This document shows positions 42,193 to 55,800 of a stretch of DNA of 64,000 nucleotides, piece after piece. The DNA is from Cardiocondyla obscurior. Taxonomy: Eukaryota; Arthropoda; Insecta; Hymenoptera; Formicidae. Position numbers and translations under genes: made by a program. The stretch lies in assembly GCF_019399895.1 (NCBI RefSeq), contig NC_091871.1, positions 4,741,001-4,805,000 on the forward strand, written 5' to 3'. The notes under the pieces were generated by a model. The model was given only the letters and a program-made list of their open reading frames with translations, was not told the DNA's origin and did not search any database. Numbering within the stretch: the first letter of the stretch is position 1; every line of letters begins with the position of its first letter.

Positions 42193-43572
42193 AATCTTGC
42201 TGAATGTTTCTCGATAAGTTAAGCGTGCATCTCGAATACATTCATCTCGACACGATTTAGATTTTTAACAACTCTCCGGTCGCCGACAGAATATCTCGGA
42301 TATTACGGCTGAAGTTAATTTATCTTTCATACTTACTTTACGACATACACAATTAAAAATAAAACTTTTATTTGTATTATATTTAAGATATCAAAAGATT
42401 TTACCAAATATTCGAGATACCTTTTACATCATCGAGTTAAATGTTTTCAAATGTTTATGAAAATTTTCACGCTGTTAAATTTCGAAAATAAAATAATCCT
42501 AAAAACTTTATCACTTAATTGAAATATTTTAGAAGCTAAAAGCTTTTCGCTAATCATTTACAGAGAATCTATAAGAAAAATTAACGCGGCGTAATTTTCT
42601 CTTCGCAATATTCCATTAACCACCGCACGCGTGTGGTAGGTCGCCAACTATTAATTGCATCGCGGCCAACGACAAAAGAAAAAAATATTTCGACGTGATC
42701 ACAATACACGTTCGATTAATCTCTCGACTTTAATCCCTGACTGTCGCTCGCAGATATGACATGGTATAACGTTAACGGGCTCTTATCCACGCCCGTGTAC
42801 GTGACTCGATGTAACAAAATAATTCTATCACGACTAAAAAGTGTATTGCACACGAATTTCTCTCACCCGAAAATCGTCGTTGGGTGAAGCGCGCGACTTC
42901 TATTCGGAATTTACGAAACGGCAAGTTATATAAATATATATATATAAATATACATCGTAGAGTTGTACGCGATACGCAATAAGAATATGCTATTTATACC
43001 TCCGCATTAATCGATTGCTACTGTACCGATTATCACTTAGACTCGATTAAATTATTAAGTGTATCGTCGTGTATTGTGGTGTAATAAATGTGATTAGTTG
43101 TACGAAAAATAAACGCAACCCGTAAGAACTGCCCTTTCTCTAACCCATTGCATCGCCAATTTTTTTTTTTTTTCTTTTAACGTTTATCCGGCGTTTTTTG
43201 TTACCCAGTCTGTCAAATAACTTACGGTTTCCTTAAACAACTGCTGGGATGGCGCTGTTCAAAACTTCATTGAAAGATATTCTAAAATTAAATTAAATTA
43301 AATACGGCAAAATAAAATAAGAATAAAAAAAATTAAGGAAAATAAAAAGAGAATTTATTAAATAATAATGTATCAAAGTGCGCAACCCAAACCGGCTAAA
43401 AATATCTACCAATCAGATGCAAGAGCTTACTGAGCGGTTGGGTTTGCTGAACACACCCAACGGAAACGGGTCTATAACTTGATCAGTGTAAATGGTTTTC
43501 AGTGTATTTTTTAGGTTAAGTTTCTCGTATCTGTGAATTTATAAAAGCAATTGTGAGATTAATATAATAACA
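42193..43572. other. Intergenic region upstream of mRpL3
   Basis: AT-rich sequence with a (TA)n-like stretch at about 42,930-42,952 and a T tract at 43,160. The last 100 bp or so are expected to hold the mRpL3 promoter and 5' UTR. A loose inverted pair CAACCCAAACCGG / CGGTTGGGTTTG lies at 43,383-43,450. No gene was found. Confidence 0.55.
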
Positions 43573-45362
43573 ATGACATCATTTTTAAAAACAATTAATG
43601 GACTACAACTTTTTCACAAAAGCTTGAAAAGAAGGTAAGCATTGTTTCGTGGTATTTTTCTAGGCATAGAATTCTTTCACGAGTGAAATTATTATTGATA
43701 TCTGATATATCGAAGTTTGTACAAAATTAAATTAATGAATTAATAATAATGTACATTTATGTATAAATCTTTATAACAATTTTTCATATTTTTATGAATT
43801 TGTAGTATCGATATGATGTCCGTCCCGAAACGGGAAAAGTATATTCCACAGCCTAGATATCGGCATCCAGAGTGGCTTCCAAAGCCGCAACGTGTTGTAT
43901 GTAATCAGTTTACAAGTTTATTCTTTTTTTAATATATGATACCCGAATATGTATTTATATGACAAATAACTTTCACAGTTGTATGATGAACGGCTAACGA
44001 ATGATAATCAGCAGTTTCTTAACGAAGTGGTTCAAGATACCTATGTTTCGCCCACTATCAATACGAATTCTCCTTTAAAAGAAGATCCAATCGAACCTAC
44101 CGTAGAATGGAAAGTAGGTATGCAACGTACCGGTTTAATCGCTAAAAAAATCGGAATTTATCCATTGTGGTTAAAAAACGGAAAAAAAGTCTCGTCGACG
44201 TTACTTCAGGTAAATGGAGCAGTTTTACTTTAAACGAGTAAAATCATTATTTTGAAATTAATTTTTGTTATTTATTACGTACTTTAATTCAGATAGTCGA
44301 CAATGAAGTAGTGAAATATATACCGCCAGAGAAATTTTTTCCGGTAATATCTAAAACACCTTCAATACAAGTTAAAAACAGACGCGGATGTCTTATAATA
44401 GGTGCAGAAAATATTGATCCTCAATTGGTATGTGATTAAATACATATCTAATAAATTTTTCTATTCTAACTTAAAACTAACGTGTTTTTTTTTTTTTGCA
44501 TAGATTACTAAAGAATATTATGGCATTTTTAATGACACTGGAGTTCAACCAAAACGTATATTAAGAAGATTTATAGTGTCTCGCGAAGCAGCATTGCAAC
44601 CAGGAACTCCCTTATTCGCCACACATTTTAAACCAGGAGAAATCGTCGACATTCGTGGGAAAACGTAAATTAATTTGTCTTGACATATTATGCATTTTTA
44701 AGAAAAAAAATTAAAAATTGTTTTAATTATTCACGAAAACTTGAAACATGTGATTTTGATTAGGGTTGATCGCGGATTCCAAGGTGTCATGAAACGATGG
44801 GGTTTTAAAGGAATGCCTGCCTCTCACGGCGTGACCAAGACTCACAGACGACCCGGAAACATCGGGTCAGGTGGCACGAAAGCTCGAGTTATGCCTGGTA
44901 CTAAATTGCCTGGACACATGGGTAATCGGTGGCGTATTCTTAGAGGTGTTCGGGTAATTAATTTTTCTAATAAAAAAGGATATATATTTTAAATAGACAA
45001 AAAATCTTACATCTATTCTGAAATTTTTTTTTATATAAATTTATCATTTACTTTATAAGTTTATTATTCTTTATTCTTATTCATTAATTTTTTAAATTTT
45101 TTATATGATACTTTGTTTCTAGATTCTACGAATAAACACGAAGTATAACGTGATTTGGGTTTTGGGACAGAACATACCTGGTGAAACTAATTCTTATTGT
45201 TATATGTATGATACACGCCTTCCTTTGAGAAAATCTCAAACAATGCCAAATTTCCCGACGTATTTTCCAAATACCACCGATGAGTTACTTCCAGAAGAAT
45301 TGTATGCAGATGACGTACATCCGTTTTCAGATTCCACGATAGAATTTCAAGAAGAATCTTAA
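43573..45362 (+). CDS. mRpL3: Mitochondrial ribosomal protein L3 (uL3m)
   Basis: A core protein of the mitochondrial large ribosomal subunit that helps shape the peptidyl transferase region. Seven exons with consistent phase: 43573-43634, 43806-43896, 43979-44209, 44293-44427, 44504-44664, 44764-44953, 45123-45362, giving 369 aa. The uL3 signature is clear in exon 6 (GFQGVMKRWGFKGMPASHG, then THRRPGNIG and GTKLPGHMG). Earlier exons give GMQRTGLIAKKIGIYPLW, typical of uL3 beginnings. The first residues (MTSFLKTINGLQLFHKSLKR) are basic and amphipathic as expected of a mitochondrial targeting peptide, and the tail is acidic (FQEES). Length agrees with insect mRpL3. An AATAAA lies at 45,384-45,389, 22 bp after the stop, so the 3' UTR is very short. 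Confidence 0.97.
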
Positions 45363-46243
45363 TTGTATATTTGTATCATATTAAATAAAAAAATGTATAA
45401 TTGTAGATTGGGATTATTTACAGACCTTATATACTTCTGATGATAAGTTTATAAATATAAGTTACATAGTAACTAAGAATTAGCACAGGCACATTCGATT
45501 TCTAATTCCATGCTAATTCAAAATAAAATTATCGAGTGATAGTTGAAATTGCCCCGAACTCTCGTCGAAATTTTATTGGTTGTCTGCTTCTTACAGAAAT
45601 ATCCACTTATTAATTATGCTAGCAAAGAGTAGTCAATTGATTCATTTATTTAGTAATCAATATCATTATAAATTTAACATGCCTAAAATATACACGAATT
45701 TTATAAAAGTAATATCGCTAACCAAGACTCGTCCTGAGTTAGAGTGGAGAGCAGCATGATCAAGCACGATAAAAAGATCCCTTTTTTTTTCCATTAACTT
45801 AACATCTTATTGTGAAGTTATTCAATTTCTAGAATAATTTACTCACATACGTTATATAGCTAACTGCGTTTAGCTAAAGACTGCTAATACGCGCTTATGG
45901 TATATTATAAAAAAAAAAGGTAACATACATGATAAGAAAAGGGAAAGAAAAAAAATCAAAGTCCAGAGATGCTTAATTTGGTAGTTATCAGCTCCTTCAT
46001 TCCATAATTAGCTTTCTTCTTTTGCTTCATGATATTTTCCGAATACGGAAAGTCGATAAATCACACTGTATGTTTGTAAGAACAAACGCATTAATTCTTG
46101 ATTCAATAGCAGTAAATTCATATTGCTATACTGTCATCATTGGAGTAAGAAGGAGATGTACAAATAGGAAAGAGAAAGCAAAATGGCTCCGCGTTGGAGT
46201 TTGTCGGGGGACGGCACGATCGGATAAAAAAGTGGAGACCCTC
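45363..46243. other. Convergent 3' flanks of mRpL3 and importin alpha-3
   Basis: This gap separates two genes that end towards each other. The mRpL3 poly(A) signal is at 45,384-45,389 (+). On the minus strand a candidate importin signal AATAAA is at 45,650-45,645, implying a 3' UTR of about 600 bp. A frame of 108 codons at 46,022-46,348 (+) is the complement of the importin 3' UTR and last exon and is not a gene. Confidence 0.7.
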
Positions 46244-49200
46244 TCAGAATTTAAAACCTTCACTCGGAATACTTGTCGTCTGATCAAATTCAAAAGCTCC
46301 TTCGTGCGACGCCAATGGTGCATCATCCGCCTGAAAATTATGATGTAATTATAAAAAGAACAAAATTCATGTTAATGTTATTAAGATCTATGGTGACTCA
46401 CCTCTTCTGAAAAGTATTGCTCGATGATGTCGTATGCTAATTTATATATGTCTATATTTTCATGATTTTGCAATGCCTCAATTTTATCCAGACCTTTAAA
46501 CAAAAATAAAATACATATAAACATCCATAAGAGTGTAAAAAAAATCTATTATTTAAAATAAAATATATTTACCTGCACATTCCTCAATCATATTTGCCAA
46601 ATGCTCGACTTGTGACCCAGCAAGTTTAAGCATATTGTGAATTCCATCTAATACCACCTGTACAACTTGAGTATCTTTACATGTCAAAAGATCGCAAAAT
46701 GGACCAATAACACCTTCTTGAATTAGTCGTGCAACTTGATCTCTGTTACCGCTTATCGTAAGGTTACTAATAGCCCATGCTGCTTCCTTTTGAGTTTGAA
46801 ATTCTCCCTATGAAAATTAAGTGTATATAATATAATACGGGAAACAATTTAATATTTAATATATATACATTTTATTTAAATATGAAACTACATGCTTACC
46901 TTTTCTAAATTACGAATAATAAGTGGTAAAAGTCCGGCGTCTATAACTGCTTGAACTTGAGATTGATTACCGGCAGTAATATTTGAAAGAAACCAAACTG
47001 CTTCTTTACAAATTTTTTCTTTTGGATGAGTCAACAAATTGGGGAAATGCGACAATGCATCACAATTTAAAACAGTTTGGGTTTGGTCATCTGTACCAGT
47101 CACGATGTTACCAACGGCTCTAAGGGCAGCAGTTTGCACTTTGACTTCCTTATGCGAAAGAAGTGGTATTAAACGAGGTACAACACCAGTGTCTATAACC
47201 ATTTGAATTTGCTGATTACCACCATCAGTTAAATAACTCAAGGCCCATACAGTGTCAACAAGAATCTATTTAAAAAATTGTTAGACATGTAATAATTTTT
47301 ATCAGTTAAAAATAAATGCAATAAAAAAATAATTCTAAGATTAATTTTTAGGTTTAATATTTTTTATAAAATTTAAATAAAAAGAACAAATATTTCTTTG
47401 AAAAATCATACTACTTACATTAACATCACTATGATGAATAAGCATATTTAGAGCAGGTAAAATCTCTTGTATGGTTTGAACTGGCGGTGGTGGATCTTTA
47501 TTTCTACATAAGTTTACGATAACCCATGTTACATTACGTAGAAATGTAATAGGTATATCTGGTTTAATAAACGTTAGCAGTGGCTTTACAACACCAAGAT
47601 TAATAACGTAGTCTCTAGGTGCTGGACCGTCGCCAATAATGTTACCTATAATAATTAAATACACATATTTATATGCTGGTATGCACTTAGATGTTTTCAG
47701 ACGATTATTATAATTTTTCGTTAGTTAAATATCATACCTAAGGCCCATACTGCTTGTTCACATACATTCTGTTGACTTGAAAGCAACAAATGTAAAAAGA
47801 GCGGCACTGCACCAGCAGCAACTACAGCTTGTGTTTGGGCTGATGTTCCACTTGCAATGTTTGTTAAAGCCCAAGCTGCTTCAAATTGCAACGACGGACT
47901 AAAACATTATATTAATAAAATAATTCTATAAAAATATTTCACAATAACATAAATACGGTTTTATACTTTACAAATTACAAAAAAATAAAAATTTCTCGAA
48001 ATTATTACCAAATCAACTAAATTTACAATATACTTTCACAAAAATTTTTTTTTCTTACTTGTTATGTTGCTCGAGACAGTGAACTAGGATTGGTAGAATA
48101 CCGCTGTCTATCAATGGATCAATAGGTGGATTACGATCCGATGATAATAATTTCCTTGCTGATTGTACAGCTTGTAATTGTACTGCTGGATCTAAACTAC
48201 TTGCATTTTCCACTAACTCTTCCAAGTTAATTTTTGCAAGCTGCTTTTCAATTTCATCCTCATCTATTTAAAACAATATATTATAATATTACAATATTTA
48301 TGTTCATGTTAAAGTTGCTATGCATAAAAATGAGAAAATTTGTAGGTTTAGATATTACCTGTTGAATCTGTAATGGGTACATTTCTTCTTTTTTGTAAAG
48401 TTTCTTCTCGCTTATTTTTACGTAATTCCACCGTCACTTCGTTACGTCTTCTTCTCATTTCCTATAAACATTAATTTCAAGATACATAATTGTAATATCA
48501 GATATTAAAAAGTAACAAATTCAATTCATTGTCTTTTAACATCATACTAAATATGTATCATACAATAATGAAGTAATATGTCATCATCATCTAAAAAGTT
48601 ATAATTTACCATAACTAATCTTTTTTTATCAACATTTTAAAATTATTTTACAATTTAAAAGTGAAAATGTAATGTTTTACATTATATATTTTATTTTTAA
48701 TACAATATATGCTTCAATAGTATTAAATTTTTTTAATTAAAAAAAATTAATGCCAAGTTAATTTAAATTATTACAGTCAATAAATAATTATTTGTCAATT
48801 TTACAAATATAAAACATGTGGTGAAAATATTTGTAATTAAAAAAATTATAATAAATAAATTGATATAAAAATATATCGAAAAACTTATATAATATCTAGA
48901 TAAGCAAATGCTGACAATATGAGAATATACAATATCTCATGAAATGTTAATATAAAAATAATATTACAAAAGTAATTATCATATACAAAAATAATTATAC
49001 ACAATCATATAGTAATTTTCATAATAACCAACAACCTAATAAATTATAAAAATAGCAACAAGTTGATCAAAATAAAATACAAAAGTCTAAGAAAAAAAAG
49101 TAAGAGGAAAAGAGAAGGTAAAGTGAAGGGCTAAAATGACAATGGGAATAATATGCAAGACAGACAGAATAGATGTAAAAGATAAAAAAAAAAAAAAGAA

Positions 49201-49542
49201 GAAAGAGAAAGAGAGAGAAAGAAAGAGAGAGAATATACATATAATAGAGCGAGAAAAGCATAGAACAGAAAAGGGAGAGAACGTAGGGAGAGAAATCAGA
49301 TGGAAAGCGAGCAGTAGCTCGCGCGAATAAACGCACGTACGAGAACGGAGAGAAAAAAAATGGCATCGCGCAGGGCAGCGAACGTCGAGGCATCTCGACC
49401 TCGGGACGAGCAACTTTCGCCACGGAAAATATCCGATTGTTTCTTTACGGGACAGAGAAAACGATTCACTCACCTCCTGGTCCTTGCCTTTGTTCTTAAA
49501 CACCATCATTCGAGTCTTACTTTGCATTGCCTCGGCCGCCAT
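46244..49542 (-). CDS. Kap-alpha3: Importin subunit alpha-3 (karyopherin alpha 3/4 type)
   Basis: The adaptor that binds nuclear localisation signals and hands cargo to importin beta. Nine exons, all in phase, from 5' to 3': 49542-49474, 48461-48359, 48263-48059, 47898-47738, 47645-47419, 47265-46900, 46807-46573, 46493-46402, 46330-46244; 514 aa. The N-terminus has the importin-beta-binding region (FKNKGKDQE, MRRRRNEVTVELRKNKREE, LQKRRNVP). Armadillo repeats follow, with the NLS-binding WxxxN motifs preserved (AAWALTN, AVWALGN, VTWVIVN, AVWFLSN, AAWAISN) plus a WALSY variant. The C-terminus ends IPSEGFKF, like other alpha-3 members. An upstream in-frame TTG codon exists, but the ATG at 49,542 matches the family start. 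The wording and C-terminus place it in the KPNA3/KPNA4 clade rather than alpha-1 or alpha-2. Confidence 0.97.
48462..49473 (-). other. Importin alpha-3 intron 1
   Basis: This 1.0-kb intron is very AT-rich in its 3' part and strongly GA-rich on the plus strand at about 49,090-49,300. The open frames called through it on the minus strand (Phe/Leu/Ser-rich, over 100 codons) come from the pyrimidine tract and run on from exon 1 past its donor; they are not genes. Confidence 0.8.
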
Positions 49543-52500
49543 TTTTTCAATAACCAATTCCCGTGCTCTTGTAGATCAATGTGTGCCGGCACGCGGCTCG
49601 TCGTACTGCTATCCGCGAAACGTATGGCTGTTCCGTCGCGCAAACTCCTGACCTTCTGCTCCGCAAACGTCTCGTTCCGCTACCAATACCCGTTTTCGCG
49701 AGTTACTCCGGTCTACATCGACAACAGCATACCGTTCTGACGGGTCACTCAATGCGGTGTACGTAGAGACATACGTCAATGTGCAGTATCATGCGTGACG
49801 CAGGCGTGCGTAATAATTTCCGTCGCGTTTGTGCAGCAGTATTCCGGCTACGCCGTGGCTCACGCGCTACCTCAATTATCCCGTCTTTTTTTTTTTTTTC
49901 TCTTCTACGATTGGGATCAACTGTAACTAGCGAGCAGGCCGAACAGGAACAGACCAGTGATCGCGGACGTTACTCAGCGTTCCTAAAAGAGCGCGAAAAG
50001 ACGTCAGCGATCGTCACGAAAGCGAGGATGTCGCGTTCCAAAGACGCTACATTATCTGCCTAAAGGATTTATCGCGCTACTTGTTCGCAGATTATAAAGG
50101 TACGGCCACATGGACTTAGAGCACAAAACAAAAATGCATTTCTAGTCGATTAGCCTTCTTCTTTGTCTTATAATTTGTAACCTCAACTGTATCCTCATTC
50201 TTAGTGGTTTCATCACGAAATCACCTTTTGAAATATTATTTATTTAACGTCATCCAGGTATTTTATCATTTAAATTTTAATATTGCGTAAGTAAAGTTGG
50301 ATTATATTTTAGAGTTGAAAGGTTTAAGATCGGTTCAACATTGATTGCGTAAGAAATAATAAAAGATAAAAATAATTAAAAAAAAAAATTTTAAATAAAA
50401 ATCTAAGTATACTTTATATTTTAGGTTCTACAGACCCCCTCATAAAAAAGATTCCGTCGCTCCCGATTCCACGTAGTATTGTTCTGAGATGTAAGTTGTA
50501 CCAGTTGTTCTCCGTCATTTAAGAATCACCCATCTCGCGTGGAAACACAAACATCTCCGCTCTTCGTGCTCGCGCCGCTTTATTTTTTTTAGACCAACCT
50601 CTTACGGCCACCATCTGCATGCATGCCGACTATATGTCGTTCGGTTGCCGCGAACGACAATCCGCAACATTCGACGGGTGTAAACCACCCTGCAGAACAT
50701 CTTACTTTTCTCCCGATATGATTTCAGAAGACACCCGTACCCTCTTTTATACAAAAAGTTTCACACATCTTTAAAGGTACGTTTTACAAGATGTTTTTCT
50801 CGTTTAAATTTCTCAAAAAGTTATAGAGACTCGGTTTATAATTTGCAACAGCTAGCTGATATCTCCCGTGAAGATTTCGAATAATTTAAGCATTATTTAT
50901 TTTTTATAACACTCGTGACACCGCTTTATACATATATTTTACTTGTAGTTTGTACATAATATAATTTACATATAACTTGATAATTTTATCAGACAATTTT
51001 ATTATTGCAACTTAATTAGAATGCAGAGATATCATTCTGCTGTTTTACAAACCGTTTGTCTCTTGTGAAAAAGTCATACGATCACCGAAATAACTATTAA
51101 TGCAGCCAGACAAAAATATAGGGCGTTATCTTTTGTCAAACAGGTCTGACGTATGGCGCGAGAAAATGCTTTAGAGAAGATGAAAAAGAAAAAGAGAAGG
51201 CGGCGCTATTCTTGCGTCCAGGTGTGAGCTTGTAACGCCAATGTAAATATACAACACTTATGCCATTCCGTCGGAAGCTCTTCGGAAACTCTTAAACGTA
51301 TCTCTCCCCCTTCTCGCATTTCCCGTCTGACTTTTGTGTTTCGACTCATCATTTCTCGCCTACTTGGTATGTATTTTGATCTTTAAGAACTATAAACCAC
51401 CCGCTTTATTAACGGTTCATTGGACGTGGAACCCTTCAGCATTGAACGAGCGTTATCTCAACGGGATCGAGAATATCAATCGTATGCTAATACCGAATGG
51501 CAATCCTTCAAAATTATTTCAAACCAAATTATTTCGCCACGCCACTCACAAAAACGGTCTTTCATCAGTCGTCTCTCAGAGAGAAGAAATAAACTTCCCC
51601 TTGTTCTTTGTAAAAAAATTAATAATATAAAGGATGGAATATAAAATTTGGTAACTTCAGATTCTCTTTGTGTTTAAAACATGTTGATACCACCATAAAA
51701 TATTTGTAAAGTGCAGAAAATTTGTTTCAATTTGCCTGATGTATTAAAATCAATTGCAATATGCAATGGCCTAATTTAGATGCATTGATTGATATTTTCT
51801 TAATTATTACCTCGAGGTAATGCACGTTTAATGTTGATAATTGATTCTTGACCAATTTCGATACTAAAGCATGCATGTGCACATACGTATAACATATGTA
51901 TGTGCACCGAATGGCAGATATGGCATTTTCTGCAGAGATAGCGGCTAGAGTACGTAATCCTAGGCGGCAGAGGCAGGGGATGAGAGAACGAGGAGAAATC
52001 AGTCATCGGCAATCCGGCCGGCGCGGTATATGCATGTGGTACATGTGAAACTCGACGCACACGACGCTAAAATCACATTCGCTAGCTGCCGTTGCCATAT
52101 CTGCCTTTCAGCGTACAACAGATATACGCATTCGTTGAAACATGAACACACACTGAGAGTAGTATACATATGACTTCTATATAGACATTCATATTCTTGA
52201 GTCGACTTGTTTATCATGATCGGAAGCTGAAAAGTCGGGTTGTTCGCTAAGAGCGAAGAAGCCGAGAATCGAGTGGGAGGCGGCAGTTCGTTAGGCAATC
52301 AATGTATCAAACTGATCACGATGGCGCACATTAAACTTAATTATCTTTTCGAGTAAATAGTACATTTTCATAGACAGGATAAGTAAGACTTTATTAAATC
52401 CTATTTCCTATGTCCAATTTTTTTTTATTGGATAGTGCAAATATCGTTATCGAGGATTTAATTTATGTTTAATTAATTTAATATATTAAAGAAAAAGGTA

Positions 52501-52842
52501 CACTATGCTTTAAAAAATTTTGAGTGTAAAGTTTTTATTTAATTCTTACTTTGTTCGATAGTTACGATTAAATACGTGACATTTGAAATTTCGAAAAGAA
52601 ATTAGGTGGAATGTCTGCATGTTTCCTTCGATTGAGAATAAATAAACGATAAGCGGCTGCGATAGCGTCAGCGTGTTACGGACAACGCGCATTGCATGAT
52701 ACAATGTGCGCGTCAATACGAAATCATATGCACAAACGAATTAATTACCATTCTCAGATAAAGTAATCTAATATCTTTCCAGAGAAATTTTAAAGCAACA
52801 GCCAATTTCGGTAAACCGTGTAGCTTGTCTCGAAACAGTCGT

Positions 52843-52876
<34 letters not shown>

Positions 52877-55800
52877 ACTGTATGCCTTGTCGAGAAGAAG
52901 GTCTACAGTCGTCAAAAAGAATCTTGGAGGCTTAAACTTCTGTCACCGTTTGTTACGTGTTGGATATTCACGCGAACACGTAGGTGGAAGGTTTGAAGTG
53001 TGTCAGGTGTGAGTCGCGACGGGGTAGAGAGACGAAGGAGCTGAGACGCACCCTTCCTTAAAAAAAAAAATTAAAAAATAAAAATTCAGAGGCTTACGAC
53101 GAATCGGTTTTCGATAGCGTGGGTCGAATCGATAAGGCGATGATGAACTAAGTTAAAATCTGGCATAAATCCCTGTCGCGCGTGTATGCGTGCGCGTTCA
53201 GTGCGTTTCCGCGCGCGCACGCACCGAAGCGAGGGAGTTCTCGAAGGCGCTTCTTCAGTTTCGGTCGAGCATCCATCGAAGAGAGAATACGTATCACTCG
53301 ATCCGTCGCGGACCTCCACCCACGTTATTCTCCCCAGTTCGAGTCACGTCGTGGCCGTGGTTTCGGCTTCCGGCTTAAGGCCTCAGCCACCCACCCACGC
53401 CGTTTCTGCAAGGAGTGCGTGCTCAAAGGACTTCCGTTCTCCAGTAATATGACCCGCTGCCCCTTCGCGACTAATCTCGATCAGAATTACAGTAAAAAAT
53501 GGACGATAAAAATTCGATAAATCTAAAACGGACACGCAAGTTCGATATCGGGAATGTAGGGGAAGAATAAAAATGCGAAATTTAATCGGTATTATATTAT
53601 GTGCCACGTGACGGTGCGTATGATGTAAGACATAATAATAAGATAAAGAGAATGAGATGAAAGAGGCCGATTTATTATCGTCGTGGAAGTTTATTAACTT
53701 TTCCGTAAAAGTAAATCCTGCTCCATGTGAATATTATAATATCGAGATCCAATGTGAGGTTTGTAGAAGTAGTGATACACCTCTCTCGCCAAAGTAATGC
53801 CGATACAATTAGCGTGTCAATGATAATTGCCACTTCAGCCACAGTAGCAAAGAAGAAAGAGTGCAAAGTGCAGTAAACGAGTGCGAGAATTATTTTTTTT
53901 TTTTTGACTTGCGGGTGGTTTTGTTATTTACTTGCACAAATATATGACATACGGACGAAGGATGCCATTTAAAAGAAGTCTCTCCTCTCCCAGGTCTTCG
54001 CGAACAGGTAAAAGATGCATTTTTAATTTGACACGTGCGGATTGTCATGTTTCTTACATTAAAATACTTAATTAAAATACGTTTCTTTCAATCCGATACC
54101 AATATTTTTTTTTATAAAAATAGTAGAAGATATATTAAAGTCCTTTTAAAGGAAAATATATTTCTTATAAATTTATTTTATCGTTATATCTTCTCATATA
54201 TATAGTTTTATTGTCTTATTTTTTTGTGCGCAACTAAATACTCGTGGAGATCCGAAAGTTTGTTTTGACATGTGCATTTGTCTACGTTGGAGGAAATCCT
54301 GAAAGCTTCTTTTGAGAAATCTGAACACACACGGTAGCTTGTTTCGTGTCTCATTGAGTTAATAGATTCGTGGAACGAACAAGAATCATCTAATGTATAT
54401 CAAATTCAATTAGACTCGTTATGTACAGTACCAAGAATCTACTATAATCAGTGAAAACGATATACATGCATAATTACTTCACAAATTGTGTTTGATGCTG
54501 GTTATAAGAAATCGTTAAACTGATAAGAATTACACATTAATGTTTTGTGCGATAATGCTGCTTCAGATAAATTTCAGTTCGCATATTTCTGCATGTCGCA
54601 TTTCTATTTTATCATAAATGTTGCTTGTATAGCGCATTACTAATATTTAAACGTTTCAGTCCGCGTAATTCTATAATAGATAAAGAATAAACGTTTATAT
54701 TAGATATTAAAATAGACTGACTACAAAGTACTTATTTCAGGAATAAACAAAAGAATTTAATGACGAATCGTTTAATGATGAATAATTATTTACATCTATA
54801 GATAGCGATCTAAACATTTTTATTTTTGACTCAATGTTTTTTAACAATTTTTAATATTAAAAAAATTAAATGATAAAGGAATATTTTATAAAAACTTGTA
54901 ACTTTTGATAATTATGTATCAGTTATCCAGCTCGTAATTATAATAATAACAACAAATAATTAAAGGAACGTAAAAAAAAGAAGAAAAAATTATTTAGAAA
55001 ATAGTGCTGGAAAGATTAATTTACTTATCTGACTAAATTTTGTGATATTTTTATTTCAACAAATGTTTTCTTGGAAAGAAATTAGAAACCATCCTCGTTT
55101 TTTCCCTTGTACTTATCTTTAATATCAGGCACTTTTAACCTTTCGATAAGATTTGAAGTAATACTGACATCTGTCACATTTATAATCTTAAAGATATTAC
55201 ATTTAATAAAAAAGAAAATGTTTAAAATTACATATATAATACTTATAAAACAATAAGTATATTGAAAGATTAATTTTGTAAACTCGTTATTAAATTGCAA
55301 ATACGTATACAACAAAGATCAGTATTAATAAAGAATGTGCACAGATATCAAAACTTTTATCTTATTTTAATTCGAAGTCTAGTTCATAATGTTGATTCAA
55401 TTACAAACTAAATAAGTAGTTTCAATTATCAAGATAATACGATAAAATAAATGTAGAAGTTTAAAGCTCTCTATTTCTCATCGAAATTCTTTTACAGAAA
55501 ATTTCGAGTTGAATAAAAAAATCTGTCATTTCAAACGGTGATGCTATTGCAATTTTATTTCTGCATATTGTTGTATGTTATTTTAGTACCCCATATAATA
55601 TTCAGCAATCTCTTTTGGTAGCTTCACAAACCGCACGTTTAGGCGGGATGAACCTAAGCATCCGCAGATATAATGCCTCTATTGTAGTCTGTACGTCTTA
55701 AGCTTGGATTTGCAAATAAACGCGTTTCACCACACGTGTATCGACATTTCCAAATTTACCATTAACCATAACAGTTAAAAGACAATGTACAGATTCAATT

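Noticed and set aside
49067..49557. Frames of 118 and 156 codons (-) across importin intron 1
   Set aside because: One reads through the exon 1 donor into the pyrimidine-rich intron; the hydrophobic Phe/Leu/Ser protein is an artefact of that tract.
51157..51225. ATG frame ending at a possible donor (CCAG then GTGTGA), basic MARENALEKMKKKKRRRR
   Set aside because: The donor is poor, its phase (0) does not match the kinase exon, and no other partner exon is seen.
53182..53520. 112-codon plus-strand frame in a CpG-rich patch, considered as a first exon of the receptor kinase
   Set aside because: Three overlapping frames are open at once, no signal peptide is evident and no phase-1 donor fits.
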